This document shows positions 36,219 through 46,084 of a stretch of DNA of 64,000 nt, piece after piece. Both the position numbers and the translations under genes were made by a program. The stretch's first letter is position 1, and the number at the start of each line of letters is the position of its first letter. Origin of the DNA: Paracoccaceae bacterium. Lineage in GTDB: Bacteria > Pseudomonadota > Alphaproteobacteria > Rhodobacterales > Rhodobacteraceae. The stretch is from positions 1-64,000 of the forward strand of contig JAGQRW010000018.1 in NCBI GenBank assembly GCA_020425085.1. The letters are read 5' to 3'. The notes beneath the pieces were generated by a model that worked only from the letters and a program-made list of their open reading frames with translations, did not search any database and was not told the origin of the DNA.

Positions 36219-38174
36219 TCAGTCGGCGTCGCGCAGTGCGATCGAATAACGCGACGAGGCAGCCAGCCTGAACAGACCGTCTTCGACACGCATCAGCTTG
36301 CCCTCGTTCAGAAGCTTGCCAAAGGCGCGCAGGCCGATTTCCTTGGAATAGCCGTCACCATGGTTCAGCGCGGCGATCTTGTTCATCACCTCGGCCCGGG
36401 CAAAGCTTTCCTGACCTTCGACGATGGCGGTGAACGCCGCTGATGCCTCCAGCAGGTCGTGCATTTCAAACGCGCCGACACGTTCGGCGAATTCGCTGAA
36501 ATCGCTCGCGTTGAAGGCGTCTGCCGGGATGCCCTGGATTTCTTCTTCGACGGTGTCAAAATCCTCGCGCAGCGTGATCTGGCGCTTCAGGGCCAGATTG
36601 CCGCTGACATCGGCATCGTCTGACGAACGCCGGAACGCCGCCTCGCGCAGGGTGTCGCCACGGGAATTGTCGATGCGCTGTTCCGAAACCAGGATCAGCG
36701 GCGTGGCCGACGGGCGCGGCGTGGGGCTGCTGCCGGACGGACGGGCCAGGCGTTCCGGGGTTTTCACCTGGGAATAGTCATCGCGGTACTTGTCAAGTCC
36801 GCTTGCCGATTCCGACTTTTTGGTCTTGGCGTCGGACTTGCGGTTCCGGTATTCTTTCTCGGCCTCGGTGGCGGCGGCTGCCGCTTTCAGATGGCCGAGC
36901 GTGTCAATCCGCCGGATCAGTTCCGGGCGCTCCATCTTGCTGCGGGTGGTCGCCATCAGACGATCCACCGATTCGTCGGCATCGCTGCCTTCTGCCTGAT
37001 GCAGCAACTGTGCGGCGCGGCTGCGGCGTTCCTCGCGCCGGGTCGATGCGGCAAGAAATTCCTGATCGGGTTCGGGATTGGCCGCCATCGCCTCGGCCAG
37101 ATCGCGCGCCAGTTCCAGTTCCTGTTCAGCGGTCAGTGACGAGATCAGCGGCGATTTGTAGACATCCATCTTCGGCGCCGCCGAAGTCGTGGCCGGCACC
37201 ATTGTTTCGTCAATCGCCGGTTCTTGATCGCGCAAAGCCTCGATTTCGATCTCTGCCTCCGCTTCGGCTTCTACCTCAGCCTCAGCCTCCGCCTCGACTT
37301 CCACCTCAGCCTCTGCCGACTCGGGTTCATCATCCTTGAGGGTGAAGCTGTCCATATAAGGTGACAGGTTGTCGATTTCCGGCATCGGATCGTTGCTGGC
37401 ATCTTCATAGACCCAATCCTCGGCGTCCTTGGCTGCGGCAGACGGTTGATCGGCGATATCATCGTCTGCCGGTTCGGCGTTCGGATCGGCGGAAACATCG
37501 AATACCCTCAGGCCCGAAGTATCCAGCGGCGGCAGTTCTGCGGCACCGATGTCTTTCACCGCATTGGCGATCCGATCGGCGACCGCCTGGTTTTCATCGG
37601 CCTCGGGTTCGGCCGGATCTTCTTCGAACATCATCTCGCCTGCCATGAATTCGGCGGCCAGATCCGGCATCGCATGCGCAGCAACGTCCTGCCCGGCGAT
37701 CTCGGTTTCTGCCTGTTCGACGTTATGGCGTATCGCCGCCAGGGTTTCGGCCACGTTCTTGGCTTGTGTGGCCGGTGCTGTGGCAACCGGTTGCGGTTCG
37801 GCTATGGCTGGTTCGTTTTCCGGGTGCTTGGTCTTGAATACCGTCACCGTCCTGGGCGCGGACTTTTCGGTAGCCACCGGATCGGCCACAGGTTCGGAAA
37901 CCTTCGGCGCGGCGGGTTTTTCGGTCTGGCGCAGCACCACACCGTTTTCGCTGGTCATGGCGTCGACCTCGCGCTGGCTGTTGCGCGCGGCGATTTCCTT
38001 CAGCATCTCGGTGCTTGGGGTTTGCGGTGTGCCGCCGAAATATCGGTCGGCAGCGGCCAGCTTGCGGAAATATTCCGCGACTTGTTGCAGCGTTGTGAAG
38101 GGGTCGTCAAAACCTTCCAGGGTACAGGAAAACGTACCGTAGGAGACGGTAAGAATCTTGCTCGAGGTTACCAT
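36219..38174 (-). CDS. Large acidic protein of unknown function, conserved N- and C-terminal blocks
   Basis: Protein of 651 residues without signal peptide or membrane helix. Three parts are visible: an N-terminal block of about 85 residues (KILTVSYGTFSCTLEGFDDPF, then AEYFRKLAAADRYFGG), a long acidic, disordered-looking middle with a 27-residue Ala/Val/Ile-Glu alternation near residues 287-313, and a helical C-terminal block of about 90 residues (RVGAFEMHDLLEASAAF, GQESFARAEVMNKIAAL and a possible winged-helix end GLFRLAASSRYSI). I remember proteins of this layout in Rhodobacteraceae, sometimes called chemotaxis-like, but know no proven role. The layout would suit a scaffold or chromosome- or envelope-associated protein. 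It is monocistronic and divergent from thiN. Confidence 0.8.
   Translation of the reverse strand: MVTSSKILTVSYGTFSCTLEGFDDPFTTLQQVAEYFRKLAAADRYFGGTPQTPSTEMLKEIAARNSQREVDAMTSENGVVLRQTEKPAAPKVSEPVADPVATEKSAPRTVTVFKTKHPENEPAIAEPQPVATAPATQAKNVAETLAAIRHNVEQAETEIAGQDVAAHAMPDLAAEFMAGEMMFEEDPAEPEADENQAVADRIANAVKDIGAAELPPLDTSGLRVFDVSADPNAEPADDDIADQPSAAAKDAEDWVYEDASNDPMPEIDNLSPYMDSFTLKDDEPESAEAEVEVEAEAEAEVEAEAEAEIEIEALRDQEPAIDETMVPATTSAAPKMDVYKSPLISSLTAEQELELARDLAEAMAANPEPDQEFLAASTRREERRSRAAQLLHQAEGSDADESVDRLMATTRSKMERPELIRRIDTLGHLKAAAAATEAEKEYRNRKSDAKTKKSESASGLDKYRDDYSQVKTPERLARPSGSSPTPRPSATPLILVSEQRIDNSRGDTLREAAFRRSSDDADVSGNLALKRQITLREDFDTVEEEIQGIPADAFNASDFSEFAERVGAFEMHDLLEASAAFTAIVEGQESFARAEVMNKIAALNHGDGYSKEIGLRAFGKLLNEGKLMRVEDGLFRLAASSRYSIALRDAD
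37236..37316 (-). repeat. In-frame low-complexity tract coding alternating Glu
   Basis: Eighty-one bases encode 27 residues in which every second one is Glu (AE, VE or IE pairs) inside the large acidic protein. The DNA is built from short GCCTCN/ACCTCN-type hexamers on the plus strand, imperfectly repeated, so slippage could change its length in steps of six bases without breaking the frame. Confidence 0.8.
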
Positions 38175-38313
38175 AAACTCGTCACTTTCTCCCCCGACCT
38201 GAGGATCAATTTACCACGCTTCATGGGATTCAACCAAACAATTTCATGCTTTTTATCCCCAAAACCCTGCAAAAAAATTGCACTTTGTTTCCGGATAGCG
38301 TGATAATGCCCCC

Positions 38314-39003
38314 ATGAATCAGCCGATTGTTCACACGGCCACTGGAATCACGATTCTGGGTGGTGGCAAAGCGTCCGAAAAACAAATCACCCGTGCGCTT
38401 GATCTCGCCCCCTGTCTGGTCGCGGCGGACGGCGGCGCACGCACCGCCCTTCGCCACGGTCTGATGCCCGAGGCGGTGATCGGCGACTTGGATTCGCTTG
38501 GCCGTCACGCCAGGGCCATTCCAAAGGCACGGATTCACCGCATCACCGAGCAGGATAGCACCGATTTCGACAAATGTCTAAACGCGGTTGAGGCACCTTT
38601 TGCCATTGCGCTTGGCATGCTTGGCAACCGGCTGGATCACAGCCTGGCGGCCTTGCGCAGCATTGCGGCGCACGGGCGGTTTCCGGTGATTGCGCTGGCC
38701 GGCAAGGACGTGGTTTTTCTGGCGCCCGAGCGGCTGGATCTGGCGCTGCCGGTGGATACGCGCGTGTCGCTGTTTCCGCTGGCCCCGGTTAAGGGGCAGA
38801 GCACCGGGCTGCACTGGCCGATCCGGGGGCTGGATTTTTCACCCCTGGGGCGGATCGGCACCTCGAACCGCACATCCGAGTCGCGCCAGACCCTCAGTTT
38901 TGACCGACCGCACATGCTGGTGATCCTGCCGCGCCACCATCTGGCCGAGGTCGTGCAGGCGCTGGTGCCGGGCCATGCCGGGATCAGCAGTTCGGCACGT
39001 TGA
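38314..39003 (+). CDS. Thiamine pyrophosphokinase
   Basis: Enzyme of 229 residues converting thiamine to thiamine diphosphate. Motifs are ILGGGKASEKQ, ADGGARTALRHGLMPEAVIGDLDSLG (catalytic GDxDS), TEQDSTDFDKCL (TDxxK) and LGMLGNRLDHSLAAL. The C-terminal half has the shorter thiamin-binding region (GLHWPIRGLDFSPL, GTSNRTSE). It is divergent from the acidic protein gene and its 3' end overlaps the convergent sdaA by 20 bases. No TPP riboswitch is seen upstream. Confidence 0.9.
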   Translation: MNQPIVHTATGITILGGGKASEKQITRALDLAPCLVAADGGARTALRHGLMPEAVIGDLDSLGRHARAIPKARIHRITEQDSTDFDKCLNAVEAPFAIALGMLGNRLDHSLAALRSIAAHGRFPVIALAGKDVVFLAPERLDLALPVDTRVSLFPLAPVKGQSTGLHWPIRGLDFSPLGRIGTSNRTSESRQTLSFDRPHMLVILPRHHLAEVVQALVPGHAGISSSAR

Positions 39004-40357
39004 CCGCCAGCCCGCCCAGTGCGGTTTCCTTGTACTTTTCGTTCATGTCCAGCCCGGTCTGGCGCATGGTTTCAACGCAGGCGTCAAGGCTGACCAGATG
39101 CTGCCCGTCGCCCCGCATCGCCAGCGAGGCCGCCGAAACCGCCTTGATCGCGCCAAGTCCGTTGCGTTCGATGCACGGCACCTGCACCAGACCCCGGATC
39201 GGATCGCATGTCATGCCGAGGTGATGCTCCAGCGCGATTTCGGCGGCATTTTCCACCTGCTCGGGGGTGCCGCCCAGAACCTCGCACAGACCCGCCGCCG
39301 CCATGGCCGCGGCCGAGCCGACCTCACCCTGGCAACCGACCTCGGCACCCGAAATGCTGGCGTTCTGTTTGATCAGGCCGCCGATCGCCGCTGCCGTCAG
39401 CAGAAAATCCGCAACCTTCGACGGTTGCGCCCATGGCACATGGTCAAGGTAGTAGCGAATGGTGGCCGGAATGACGCCAGCGGCGCCGTTGGTGGGGGCG
39501 GTCACCACCTTGCCCCCGGCGGCGTTTTCCTCGTTCACCGCCATGGCATAGGTGGCGATCCAGTCGTTGATGCTGTGGGGAGCGGTCAGGTTCTGGCCGC
39601 GTTCGGCCATCAGTTGGGTATGCATGGCCATGGCGCGCCGCCTTACCCTGAGGCCGCCGGGCAGGATGCCCTCACCCAGCAGGCCGCGATCAATGCAGTC
39701 GTTCATCACCTGCCAGACCTGTTGAATGCCGTTGCTGAGTTCCGGGTGCGATTTGGCGGAAATCTCATTGTCCCACTTCATCTGGGAAATCGACTTGCCG
39801 CTGGTTGTCGCCATTTCCAGCATTTCCGCAGCGGTGCGAAACGGAAACGGCACGTTGCTGGGCAGTTTCGGCCCTGGATCGGCTGCCAGTTCCGCATCGG
39901 TCAGAACGAAACCGCCGCCGATGGAATAATAGGTTTCCTGCAGGATCACATCGCCTGATCTGTCAAGCGCGTTCAGGATCATGCCGTTGGCATGGCCCGG
40001 CAGGCTTTGCTTATAGTCAAATATCAGATCGCGCGCAGGATCAAAGGCAAGGGGGTGCAGGCCATCGGGGTGAATCATCTGGCTGGCTTGAATATCGGCC
40101 AGCACCGCCTCGGCGCTTTGGTGGTCGTAGGTATCGGGCCGAAACCCCGCCAGCCCCAGGATCACCGCGCGATCCGTGGCATGGCCCTTGCCGGTAAACG
40201 CCAGCGCACCATGCAGCGAACATCGCACCCCATGGGCGCTGAAGGCGCTTTTGCGCATCAGTTCCAGAAACCGCGCCGCTGCCAGCATCGGCCCCATGGT
40301 GTGCGAGCTGGAAGGGCCGATGCCGATCTTGAAAATGTCAAAAATGCTGAGGAACAT
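38984..40357 (-). CDS. sdaA: L-serine ammonia-lyase (iron-sulfur type)
   Basis: Enzyme of 457 residues, normal for single-chain SdaA, deaminating L-serine to pyruvate. The N-terminus [24 protein letters not shown] is the family signature. Cysteines expected to bind the 4Fe-4S cluster are in [29 protein letters not shown] and the extreme C-terminus (NVPNC), whose last Cys is the tail ligand. Other blocks are [12 protein letters not shown] and ASISGAEVG. The start at 40357 is set by the conserved N-terminus; the long frame upstream is a shadow over the DMT transporter promoter region. Confidence 0.95.
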   Translation of the reverse strand: MFLSIFDIFKIGIGPSSSHTMGPMLAAARFLELMRKSAFSAHGVRCSLHGALAFTGKGHATDRAVILGLAGFRPDTYDHQSAEAVLADIQASQMIHPDGLHPLAFDPARDLIFDYKQSLPGHANGMILNALDRSGDVILQETYYSIGGGFVLTDAELAADPGPKLPSNVPFPFRTAAEMLEMATTSGKSISQMKWDNEISAKSHPELSNGIQQVWQVMNDCIDRGLLGEGILPGGLRVRRRAMAMHTQLMAERGQNLTAPHSINDWIATYAMAVNEENAAGGKVVTAPTNGAAGVIPATIRYYLDHVPWAQPSKVADFLLTAAAIGGLIKQNASISGAEVGCQGEVGSAAAMAAAGLCEVLGGTPEQVENAAEIALEHHLGMTCDPIRGLVQVPCIERNGLGAIKAVSAASLAMRGDGQHLVSLDACVETMRQTGLDMNEKYKETALGGLAVNVPNC

Positions 40358-40532
40358 GCTGGGTCCGCCGATTATGCCTTGGCGATGTCTAACTGGTTTT
40401 CGCCGGGCATTCATGCTGAATCCGACGCTCGCCAAGGGAAATCGGACGCGATGGCAGACCTGCCGCCGGGCATTGCCAAATCGCGCTACGCCGCCTAGGC
40501 TCCGGTCTCTTGCCCGCATATCGGTCCTGCCC

Positions 40533-41378
40533 ATGAGCCTGTTCGTTTTTCTGACCGTCATGACTGCGGCCATGCTGCATGCGCTATGGAATGTGCTGGT
40601 CAAAGGCGGGGCGGACAAGCGGCTTGGCATGGCGGCGGTGGTGCTGGGGCATCTGCCGCTGGCGCTGGTGGCGCTGGCCATCGTGCCGGCACCGGCACCG
40701 GCCAGTTATCCTTATCTGTTTGCCGGCATCGGCCTGCATGCAGGGTATCAGTTTTTCCTGCTGAATTCCTATCGTATCGGTGATCTGACCCAAGTTTACC
40801 CGATTGCCCGGGGCAGTGCGCCGTTGCTGGTGGCGCTGGTTTCCGTGGGCTTTCTGGGGGTCCGGTTGCAGGCGGTTGAATTGCTGGCGGTGCTGATCAT
40901 CGGCGCCGGTATCATCAGCATGAGTCTGGTGCGCCAGAACGACGGGCTGAAGAACCACAGGGCGGCGGTTCTGGCGTTTCTGACCGGCTGTTTCATCGCC
41001 AGCTATTCGCTGGTTGACGGGCTGGGGGCGCGGCTGGCCGGTACATCGCTGGGGTTTTACGCCTGGCTTGGCATCGGCAATGCGGTGATTTTTGCTGTCT
41101 ACCTTCTGGCAACCTCGCCGCGCACCCTGCTGGCGGTGCCGAAACAGGGCAAGTGGGTTTTCCTGTTTGGCGGTGCCGCCTCGTTCACCGCCTATTCGCT
41201 GGTGATCTGGGCCTTTACCCAGGCACCGATCGCGCTGGTGACGGGATTGCGCGAAACCAGTATCATATTTGCGCTGCTGCTGGGGGTTTTCTTTCTCGGG
41301 GAGCGTATGGATCTGGCCAAACTGGTCGCTACCTTCACCACCCTGTTCGGGGCGGCATTGCTGAGGTTTTCGCGCTGA
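40533..41378 (+). CDS. EamA-family (DMT) transporter
   Basis: Membrane protein of 281 residues with about ten helices arranged as two EamA repeats: LHALWNVLVKGG and YRIGDLTQVYPIARGSAPLLVALVSV in the first, and SLVIWAFTQAPIALVTGLRETSIIFALLLGVFFLGERMDLAKLVATFTTLFGAALL in the second. The start at 40533 is taken since the membrane region begins there; the frame upstream is not supported. Substrate unknown. Similar in build to the transporter at 57944-58843 (both have LRETS and YPIARG/YPVVRG blocks), suggesting the same subfamily. It lies about 100 bp before rpiA on the same strand. Confidence 0.85.
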   Translation: MSLFVFLTVMTAAMLHALWNVLVKGGADKRLGMAAVVLGHLPLALVALAIVPAPAPASYPYLFAGIGLHAGYQFFLLNSYRIGDLTQVYPIARGSAPLLVALVSVGFLGVRLQAVELLAVLIIGAGIISMSLVRQNDGLKNHRAAVLAFLTGCFIASYSLVDGLGARLAGTSLGFYAWLGIGNAVIFAVYLLATSPRTLLAVPKQGKWVFLFGGAASFTAYSLVIWAFTQAPIALVTGLRETSIIFALLLGVFFLGERMDLAKLVATFTTLFGAALLRFSR

Positions 41379-41474
41379 AGGGCGGCATCGCTCGGGCCAG
41401 GGTGCTTTTCCCCCTCGCGGCCCCGCCAGCTTTTGCCTATAACATTGGCCAAACGCCAAAAGAGGAGTCGTTTC

Positions 41475-42263
41475 ATGGTTTCCGACCTGTCGCCGATTGA
41501 CACCGCGAAATTTGTTTCGGCCAAACGCGCACTGGATTTCGTCGAAAGCGGCATGCGGCTGGGGCTTGGCACCGGTTCGACCGCCGCCTGGATGGTGCGC
41601 ATCCTGGGCGAGATGGTGCGCAATGAAGGGCTGAAGGTGGTCGGGGTTCCGACCTCGGAACGCACCGCCGATCTGGCACGGCAATGCGGCATAAAGGTTG
41701 CGACGCTGGACGAGGTGAAATGGCTGGACCTGACGATTGACGGCGCCGATGAATTCGACGCCAACCTCAACCTGATCAAGGGTGGCGGCGGGGCGTTGCT
41801 GATGGAAAAGATCGTCGCCACCGCCTCGGATCAAATGGTGGTGATCACCGACATATCAAAAGAGGTGGAAACCCTTGGCGCCTTTCCGCTGCCGGTCGAG
41901 GTGATCAGTTCCGGCTGGGAAACCACCAAGGCGCTGACCGAAGAGGCGTTGATGAATATCGACGTGATGGGGCGATCCGGCACCTTGCGGATGGACCGTG
42001 ACCGGCCGTTCGTGACCGACGAGGGGAACTATATCCTCGATTTCCATCTGCGCCGCATTGGCGAGCCGCGAAAATTGTCGCTGGTTCTCAACCAGATTCC
42101 GGGCGTGGTGGAAAACGGCTTGTTTCTGGACATCTGCGATACCGTGGTGATCGGTTATGGCGACGGCAATGTCGAGGTGCGCGACATCAATGCCGGCACG
42201 GTGGAACATGAGCGTATCGACGTGATCGAACGCGACAATCTTTTCATGGATATAACGGACTGA
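41475..42263 (+). CDS. rpiA: Ribose-5-phosphate isomerase A
   Basis: Isomerase of 262 residues interconverting ribose 5-phosphate and ribulose 5-phosphate in the pentose phosphate pathway. Motifs: MRLGLGTGSTAAWMVR (phosphate loop), GVPTSERTADLARQCG, DLTIDGADEFDANLNLIKGGGGALLMEKIVA (catalytic Asp and Glu region, with the active Lys) and a long C-terminus. It has AGAGGAG before the ATG and precedes gor by one base, so the two are cotranscribed. Confidence 0.96.
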   Translation: MVSDLSPIDTAKFVSAKRALDFVESGMRLGLGTGSTAAWMVRILGEMVRNEGLKVVGVPTSERTADLARQCGIKVATLDEVKWLDLTIDGADEFDANLNLIKGGGGALLMEKIVATASDQMVVITDISKEVETLGAFPLPVEVISSGWETTKALTEEALMNIDVMGRSGTLRMDRDRPFVTDEGNYILDFHLRRIGEPRKLSLVLNQIPGVVENGLFLDICDTVVIGYGDGNVEVRDINAGTVEHERIDVIERDNLFMDITD

Positions 42264-42264
42264 C

Positions 42265-43620
42265 ATGGATTTTGACTTTGATCTTTTCGTCATCGGCGGT
42301 GGTTCCGGCGGTGTAAGGGCCGGGCGGCTGACCGCCGCGGCGGGTTATCGCGTTGGTCTGGCCGAAGAATACCGCATGGGCGGCACCTGCGTCATCCGGG
42401 GCTGCGTGCCGAAAAAGCTGATGGTCTATGCCTCGGCCTTCAAGGATGCGTTCGAGGATGCGGCGGGGTTCGGCTGGAGCGTCGGGGAAACCCGGTTCGA
42501 CTGGGCGAAACTGATCGCCGCCAAGGATGCCGAGATTGCCCGGCTCGAAGGGATTTACCACGCCAATCTGGAAAAGGCGGGGACGCGTATCTTTGCCGCC
42601 CGCGCCCGGCTGGTCGATGCCCATACCGTCAGCCTGTCAACCGGTGAGGTTTTCAGCGCCAAGCACATCCTGATCGCCACCGGCGGCACGCCGTTCGTTC
42701 CGGCGATCGAGGGGGCCGAACACGTCATCACCTCGAACGAGATTTTTCATCTGGAAAGTCAGCCGAAACGCATCCTGATCGTCGGCGGCGGCTATATTGC
42801 CTGCGAATTCGCCGGCATCATGAACGGCCTTGGCACCAACGTGACGCAGTTTTACCGCGGTGCCCAGATCTTGCGCGGTTTTGACGACGAGGTACGCGGC
42901 CATGTCGCCGGCGAGATGATGACGCGCGGTGTCAATCTGCATGTGGGTACCGATGTGACCTCGATCACCAGGGTTGACGGCGGCCTTTTGGTGAAATGCA
43001 CCAATGGCGCATTGACCGAGGTTGATCAGATTTTATACGCCACCGGCCGAAACCCCGCCACCGCCGATCTGGGGCTGGATCGGGTGGGCCTTGAAACCGG
43101 GCGGCGCGGGGAAATCCCGGTGGATCAGTGGTCGCAGACCGCGATCCCGTCGATCTATGCGGTCGGTGATGTGACCGACCGGGTGGCGCTGACGCCGGTG
43201 GCGATCCGCGAAGGGGCGGCGTTTTTTGAGACCGTGTTCAACGCCAATCCGACCATGGCCGATCATGAGGATATCCCGACCGCGGTTTTCACCCAACCTG
43301 AAATCGGCACCGTCGGCCTGAGCGAAGAAGCCGCGCGCGAACTTGAACCGATCGAGGTTTACCGCTCGGATTTTCGCCCAATGCTGAACATTCTGGCCGG
43401 CCGGTCCGAACGCATGTTGATGAAAATGATCATCAGCCAGGCCAGCCGCAGGGTTCTGGGGGTGCATATCATTGGCCATTCGGCGGCGGAAATGATCCAG
43501 ATGGTCGGCATTGCGATCAAGATGGGCGCCACCAAAGAGGATTTCGACCGCACCATGGCGCTGCACCCTTCGGCGGCAGAGGAACTTGTAACCATGAAAG
43601 AACCGGTGCGCGCGGGTTGA
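42265..43620 (+). CDS. gor: Glutathione-disulfide reductase
   Basis: Flavoenzyme of 451 residues reducing glutathione disulfide with NADPH. FAD loop LFVIGGGSGGVRAGRLTA, redox-active disulfide GTCVIRGCVPKKLMVYAS, NAD(P) loop ILIVGGGYIACEFAGIMNGLG, FAD-binding IYAVGDVTDR and the C-terminal interface HPSAAEELVTM with the active-site His-Pro-Ser. Residues after the second dinucleotide loop (FYRGAQILRGFD) include the Arg expected for NADPH preference. It follows rpiA directly. Confidence 0.95.
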   Translation: MDFDFDLFVIGGGSGGVRAGRLTAAAGYRVGLAEEYRMGGTCVIRGCVPKKLMVYASAFKDAFEDAAGFGWSVGETRFDWAKLIAAKDAEIARLEGIYHANLEKAGTRIFAARARLVDAHTVSLSTGEVFSAKHILIATGGTPFVPAIEGAEHVITSNEIFHLESQPKRILIVGGGYIACEFAGIMNGLGTNVTQFYRGAQILRGFDDEVRGHVAGEMMTRGVNLHVGTDVTSITRVDGGLLVKCTNGALTEVDQILYATGRNPATADLGLDRVGLETGRRGEIPVDQWSQTAIPSIYAVGDVTDRVALTPVAIREGAAFFETVFNANPTMADHEDIPTAVFTQPEIGTVGLSEEAARELEPIEVYRSDFRPMLNILAGRSERMLMKMIISQASRRVLGVHIIGHSAAEMIQMVGIAIKMGATKEDFDRTMALHPSAAEELVTMKEPVRAG

Positions 43621-43691
43621 ATGTTTGGGGTTTTAACCCCAATTTGGCGGTAACACAGCAGATAGATGGTATGAAAAGGATTTTCAGGCAC

Positions 43692-44831
43692 ATGGCGGGA
43701 AACAACGGAGGCGGTCCCTGGGGCGGCAGCGGTGGCGGTGATGACAAGGGCGATGACAAGCGCGACCCCAATCAGGGTGGCCGGCGTGGCCCCGGCGGCA
43801 ATGGTTCGCAAATGCCCGAAATTGATGAAATTGTCCGAAAGGGCCAGGAACAGCTGAAGGTACTGATGGGCGGGCGCGGCGGCGGTGGTCGTGGTGGCGG
43901 CGCAGGCAGCGGACCGGGTTTCGGCCGCGGTACCATCGGTATCGTCGTGCTGGCGGCGATAGGCCTGTGGTTGTTCGCCTCGTTCTATTCGGTAAAACCT
44001 GAACAAAAGTCGATCGAACTGTTTCTGGGCAAGTACTATGCCACCGGCGAGCCCGGTCTGAACTTTGCCCCCTGGCCGCTGGTCACCAAGGAAATCGTCG
44101 AAGTGACCCGCGAACGTACCGAGGATATCGGTGTGGGGCAGAATTCACGCTCCGATCAGGGGCTGATGCTGACCGGTGATGAAAACATCGTCGATATCGA
44201 CTTTCAAGTGGTCTGGAACATCGACGATCCGGCGCAATACCTGTTCAAGCTGGCCGATCCGCTGCTGACCATCAGCGCGGTATCTGAAAGTGCCATGCGC
44301 GAAATCATCGCGCGTTCCGAATTGGCGCCGATCCTGAACCGTGACCGGGGCGTGATCTCGTCTGAATTGCAGACATTGATTCAGGACACGCTGGATTCCT
44401 ATGAAAGTGGCATCCATATCGTCCGGATCAACTTTGAACGCGCCGACCCACCGCGTGAAGTGATCGACGCCTTCCGCGAAGTGCAGGCGGCGGAACAAAA
44501 ACGCGACACGCTGGAGAAAAGGGCCGATGCCTATGCCAACCAGGCGGTGGCCGGCGCAAGGGGTGAATCGGCACAACTGTTGCAAGAGGCCGAAGGCTAT
44601 CGCGCCCAGGTGATCAACCAGGCCGAGGGCGAAGCCAGCCGTTTCGAGGCGGTCTATCGGGAATATGCCAAGGCACCCGAAGTCACCCGCAAGCGGCTAT
44701 ATCTTGAAACCATGGAAAAGGTACTAGGATCGGTCGACAAGGTGTTGATTGATCAGAATGCCGAAGGCACGAGTGGCGTGGTGCCGTATCTGCCCCTGAA
44801 CGAGTTGAACAAAGGGAAGGCGAAACAATGA
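43692..44831 (+). CDS. hflK: HflK, FtsH-associated SPFH protein
   Basis: Membrane-anchored SPFH/band-7 protein of 379 residues which with HflC forms the cage around the FtsH protease. A Gly/Asp-rich N-terminal tail (MAGNNGGGPWGGSGGGDDKGDD) is followed by one membrane helix (GTIGIVVLAAIGLWLFASFYSV) and a band-7 domain (SVKPEQKSIELFLGKY), then an Ala/Glu-rich coiled coil. The start at 43692 follows AAAAGGA with proper spacing; two earlier in-frame codons are less likely. It overlaps hflC by four bases. Confidence 0.94.
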   Translation: MAGNNGGGPWGGSGGGDDKGDDKRDPNQGGRRGPGGNGSQMPEIDEIVRKGQEQLKVLMGGRGGGGRGGGAGSGPGFGRGTIGIVVLAAIGLWLFASFYSVKPEQKSIELFLGKYYATGEPGLNFAPWPLVTKEIVEVTRERTEDIGVGQNSRSDQGLMLTGDENIVDIDFQVVWNIDDPAQYLFKLADPLLTISAVSESAMREIIARSELAPILNRDRGVISSELQTLIQDTLDSYESGIHIVRINFERADPPREVIDAFREVQAAEQKRDTLEKRADAYANQAVAGARGESAQLLQEAEGYRAQVINQAEGEASRFEAVYREYAKAPEVTRKRLYLETMEKVLGSVDKVLIDQNAEGTSGVVPYLPLNELNKGKAKQ

Positions 44832-45697
44832 AGCGTACCACATTAATTCTGCCGATCATCGTGGTCTTGCTGTTTGTTGCCAGCTCCTCGGTTTTCATTG
44901 TCGATGAACGCGAAAAGGCGCTTGTTCTGCAATTCGGGCAGGTCAAATCCGTCAAGCAGGATCCGGGCCTCTACTTCAAGGTACCGTTCATTCAGGAAGT
45001 GGTAAAATACGACGACCGTATCCTGTCACTGGATACCCAGCCAATGGAAATAACGCCGCTGGATGACCGCCGGCTGGTAGTCGATGCCTTTGCCCGCTGG
45101 CGTATTGCCGATGTGGTGAAGTTTCGCAAAGCCGTCGGTTCGGGTGGCGAACGCCTGGCCGAAAGCCGCTTGGAACGCATCTTGAACGCCGCCACGCGTG
45201 AGGTGCTGGGTTCGGTTTCCTCCAATACCATCCTGTCGGCAGACCGGGTGGCGCTGATGAACCGCATCCGCGATAACGCCATCAAGGAAGCAAATGCACT
45301 TGGCGTCGAAGTGATTGATGTTCGCATCAAGCGCGCCGATCTGCCGGAACAGAACCTTGATGCCACTTTCCAGCGGATGCGCGCCGAACGTGAACGCGAA
45401 GCAGCGGATGAGGTTGCCCGAGGCGAGGAAGCGGCACAAAAGGTGCGCGCCCAGGCCGACCGGACGGTGGTGGAGCTGGTTTCTGAATCGCAAAAGAAGT
45501 CGGATATCATCCGCGGTGAGGCCGATGCGAAAAGGAACGCCATCTTTGCCGAAGCCTATGGTCTTGACCCCGAATTCTTCGCCTTTTACCGTTCGCTTAC
45601 CGCGTATGAAAAAGGGCTGAAGGGGGACAACACCACCATGGTGATCGACCCGGACAGCGAGTTTTTCGACTATCTGAAATCGGATCGCGCCAGGTGA
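44828..45697 (+). CDS. hflC: HflC, FtsH-associated SPFH protein
   Basis: Partner of HflK, 289 residues. One N-terminal membrane helix (TTLILPIIVVLLFVASSSVFIV) then VDEREKALVLQFGQVK, the HflC band-7 opening, and a coiled-coil region with RADLPEQNLDATFQRMRAEREREA and IIRGEADAKRNAIFAEAYGLDPEFFAFYRSLTAYEKGL. Overlaps hflK and the DUF2065 gene by four bases each, so the three are translated together. Confidence 0.96.
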   Translation: MKRTTLILPIIVVLLFVASSSVFIVDEREKALVLQFGQVKSVKQDPGLYFKVPFIQEVVKYDDRILSLDTQPMEITPLDDRRLVVDAFARWRIADVVKFRKAVGSGGERLAESRLERILNAATREVLGSVSSNTILSADRVALMNRIRDNAIKEANALGVEVIDVRIKRADLPEQNLDATFQRMRAEREREAADEVARGEEAAQKVRAQADRTVVELVSESQKKSDIIRGEADAKRNAIFAEAYGLDPEFFAFYRSLTAYEKGLKGDNTTMVIDPDSEFFDYLKSDRAR

Positions 45698-45891
45698 TCG
45701 CCGACATACTGACCGGCCTTGGTCTGGTCGCGGTTCTGGAGGGGCTGGTGTTCGCACTGGCCCCTTTGCGATTCGACCAACTGCTGGAATTGCTCAGCCG
45801 CATGCCGGTGGAAACCCGGCGGATGATCGGCCTTCTGGCGGTATCCATCGGCGTATTGATGGTATGGCTGGCGCGTTTCGTGATATCGTGA
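45694..45891 (+). CDS. DUF2065 membrane protein
   Basis: Protein of 65 residues with two helices (IADILTGLGLVAVLEGLVFALAP and RRMIGLLAVSIGVLMVWLARFVI), the DUF2065 layout. It begins with GTG overlapping the hflC stop (GTGA). The run hflK-hflC-DUF2065-protease is common in this group, implying a link with FtsH/HflKC or periplasmic quality control, but the protein has no known function. Confidence 0.88.
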   Translation: MIADILTGLGLVAVLEGLVFALAPLRFDQLLELLSRMPVETRRMIGLLAVSIGVLMVWLARFVIS

Positions 45892-46084
45892 ATCCGTGAT
45901 CCGGGCAGGGATTCATCATCCGTAGCCCGGTAATTCGGAACAAATGGTAACGCGCGGTTTCACGCGCATTTGAGATACCCGCCGTCGGGATTGCCTTGAA
46001 ACCCCGATGAAAAGCTCCGATCTTGGCGGGGAAGTGGCCCTGACATTTGACATGGCCGAAACATGCAGTACGGAGGATCCTGCG

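Noticed and set aside
37236-37316. CRISPR-like or satellite repeat
   Set aside because: Short imperfect hexamers in frame in a coding region, with no spacer structure.
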